Assembly (NCBI GenBank): GCA_016281115.1
Contig: JAEEHZ010000156.1
Coordinates: forward strand, 1 to 7,206
Source: Clostridiaceae bacterium
GTDB taxonomy: Bacteria; Bacillota; Clostridia; Oscillospirales; Acutalibacteraceae
DNA length: 7,206 bases
Direction: 5' to 3'
The translations under genes and the position numbers were made by a program. The notes below the pieces were generated by a model that was given only the letters and a program-made list of their open reading frames with translations, was not told the DNA's origin and did no database searches. Shown here one piece after another: positions 6,594-7,206 of the stretch. Each line of letters begins with the position of its first letter. Position 1 is the stretch's first letter.

Positions 6594-6830
6594 TCAAATC
6601 ATAATTTCGTAAAATCCCGCGTATTCAATTCCTGATTCGTTCAGTGCGGCTTTAAGGCTTTCTGCGCACTCAACTGCCGAACGCCACGCTATTCCGCAAT
6701 CGGCTGTAAGCGCGCGTGGTGCTGAGAACAGCTTTCCTTCAATGCCCTTTTCCATACAAATCTTTTCAGTCGCCATGGCTTCGGCTGTTGTGTAAAATGT
6801 TATCACAATACATTTTTGCTTTTCTTTCAT
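6594..6830 (-). CDS. DUF3343 small protein (putative Se/S carrier-like)
   Basis: A 78-residue protein of the DUF3343 family, which is often found beside selenium and molybdenum hydroxylase genes and has been named a putative Se/S carrier. The start of the fold (CIVITFYTTAEAMATEKICMEKG) looks like a small ferredoxin-like alpha/beta unit. The conserved segment SAPRALTADCGIAWRS holds C45, the likely functional cysteine; C7 and C25 are less typical. I chose ATG at 6830, with AAAGGGA 11 bases upstream; ATG at 6854 would give 86 residues but has no visible ribosome site. It is the first gene of the operon, 26 bases before yqeC. A carrier role next to selD and yqeB is plausible but inferred; there is no direct functional signature. 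Confidence 0.8.
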   Translation of the reverse strand: MKEKQKCIVITFYTTAEAMATEKICMEKGIEGKLFSAPRALTADCGIAWRSAVECAESLKAALNESGIEYAGFYEIMI

Positions 6831-6867
6831 TATAAGCTTCGTCCCTTTGCTCATAGATACGTTACGG

Positions 6868-6896
6868 ATATTCTGTCAACAATACAACGAGAATAT
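6868..6896. promoter_or_regulatory. Inverted repeat at the start site of the DUF3343-yqeCB-selD operon
   Basis: Perfect arms ATATTCT (6868-6874) and AGAATAT (6890-6896) are separated by 15 bases, giving centres 22 bp apart, about two helical turns. The right arm overlaps the -10 of the minus-strand promoter (6895-6900) and the dyad spans its predicted start near 6888. It is a reasonable repressor site, possibly for the divergent ModE-like protein or the LysR protein, but it does not match the dyad found at yedE and xdh. Confidence 0.4.
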
Positions 6897-6923
6897 TATA
6901 TCAAAGAAGTGCCTGCTTTTCAA
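6895..6923 (-). promoter_or_regulatory. Predicted sigma-A promoter of the DUF3343-yqeC-yqeB-selD-lysR operon
   Basis: On the minus strand, TTGAAA (6918-6923) and a consensus TATAAT (6895-6900) are separated by 17 bases. Transcription would start near 6888, giving a short leader of about 58 bases to the chosen start of the DUF3343 gene. It is divergent from the plus-strand promoter at 6942-6970, with only 18 bases between their -35 elements. Confidence 0.75.
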
Positions 6924-6941
6924 GGATTTTTGAACACAACA

Positions 6942-6970
6942 TTGACGGCAAGGTAAAAACGGGATATAAT
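6942..6970 (+). promoter_or_regulatory. Predicted sigma-A promoter of the ModE-like gene
   Basis: TTGACG (6942-6947), a 17-base spacer and a consensus TATAAT (6965-6970) lie upstream of the plus-strand gene. Transcription would start near 6977, giving a leader of under 30 bases. It is placed back to back with the promoter of the selenium operon, so one bound regulator could affect both. Confidence 0.8.
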
Positions 6971-7004
6971 AAGGCAGTAAAATGACAAAAAGGGGTGCAA
7001 AATT

Positions 7005-7206
7005 ATGGATAATAAGCTTTATGCAAAAATTACGGTGCGTTTGTTTACCGATGACAAGTGCTTCGGTCCCGGAATAGCCACGCTTTTATATCGCGTAGAT
7101 GAACACAGATCTTTGCGCTCGGCGGCAATATCTATGGGCATGGCGTATTCCAAAGCGTGGACCATATTAAAAAGCTCGGAAAAGCTGCTCGGATTTAAGC
7201 TGCTCA
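7005..7206 (+). CDS. ModE-type winged-helix regulator, partial (N-terminal 67 residues)
   Basis: The first 67 residues of a winged helix-turn-helix protein matching the ModE N-terminal DNA-binding domain. The family pattern is clear: VRLFTDDKCFGPGIATLL (11-28), then DEHRSLRSAAISMGMAYSKAW (the helix-turn-helix, about 32-52) and SSEKLLGFKLL. The gene runs off the right edge, so it cannot be seen whether it has molybdate-binding (TOBE/MopI) domains like E. coli ModE or is the short stand-alone form common in Clostridia. ATG at 7005 has AAGGGGTG 8 bases upstream and a strong promoter at 6942-6970. It is divergent from the selenium-molybdenum operon, which supports a role in regulating molybdenum enzymes. 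Molybdate sensing is family knowledge, not visible here. Confidence 0.85.
   Translation, partial: MDNKLYAKITVRLFTDDKCFGPGIATLLYRVDEHRSLRSAAISMGMAYSKAWTILKSSEKLLGFKLL

Noticed and set aside
6591..6599. TGATGA at the end of the DUF3343 gene as a selenocysteine codon
   Set aside because: A second TGA follows at once in frame, no SECIS-like hairpin was seen just downstream, and the protein already has its full family length.
6855..6900. Molybdenum cofactor riboswitch in the operon leader
   Set aside because: The leader is under 60 bases from the predicted start and contains nothing like the long multi-stem Moco element.

Overview
The window reads as chromosome of a low-to-mid GC Firmicute, most likely a gut-type Clostridia. 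This rests on the strong AGGAGG-like ribosome sites, sigma-A promoters with 17-base spacers, short or overlapping gene junctions and protein family membership. No mobile element, RNA gene or CRISPR array is visible. Almost all of the sequence is one physiological module: production and use of a labile selenium atom in a molybdenum hydroxylase, rather than selenocysteine.

Layout from right to left (nearly everything is on the minus strand). At the right edge a ModE-type winged-helix regulator starts on the plus strand (7005 onward, cut by the window end). It is divergent from an operon that runs DUF3343 small protein, yqeC, yqeB, selD and a selenium-associated LysR regulator (about 6854 down to 3131). 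A second transcription unit with its own promoter holds a YedE-type membrane protein and a TusA-like carrier overlapping it by 4 bases (2964 to 1652), and ends in a clear rho-independent terminator. A third unit begins at 1448 and holds the N-terminal 482 residues of a selenium-dependent xanthine dehydrogenase ([2Fe-2S] domains fused to the molybdopterin domain), running off the left edge.

How the parts fit (inference from family knowledge): YedE brings in a sulfur- or selenium-containing species and the TusA-like CPxP protein receives it as a persulfide or perselenide. SelD makes selenophosphate, and YqeB, YqeC and perhaps the DUF3343 protein place selenium on the molybdenum cofactor. The hydroxylase then uses that cofactor. 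No selA, selB or selenocysteine tRNA is in the window, so this fits the 'orphan SelD' arrangement.

The most interesting regulatory signal is a dyad of the form CGTTAT-N12-ATAACG. It lies across the yedE core promoter (perfect arms) and again, with one mismatch and the same spacing, just upstream of the xdh promoter. Its layout resembles the known ModE box, and a ModE-type protein is encoded at the right edge, so molybdenum status may control both the selenium importer and the hydroxylase. A separate cluster of CGATAA/TTATCG half-sites between lysR and yedE looks like the LysR target. The gene-free gaps (1449-1651, 2965-3130, 6855-7004) are all below 300 bases and are filled by these elements.
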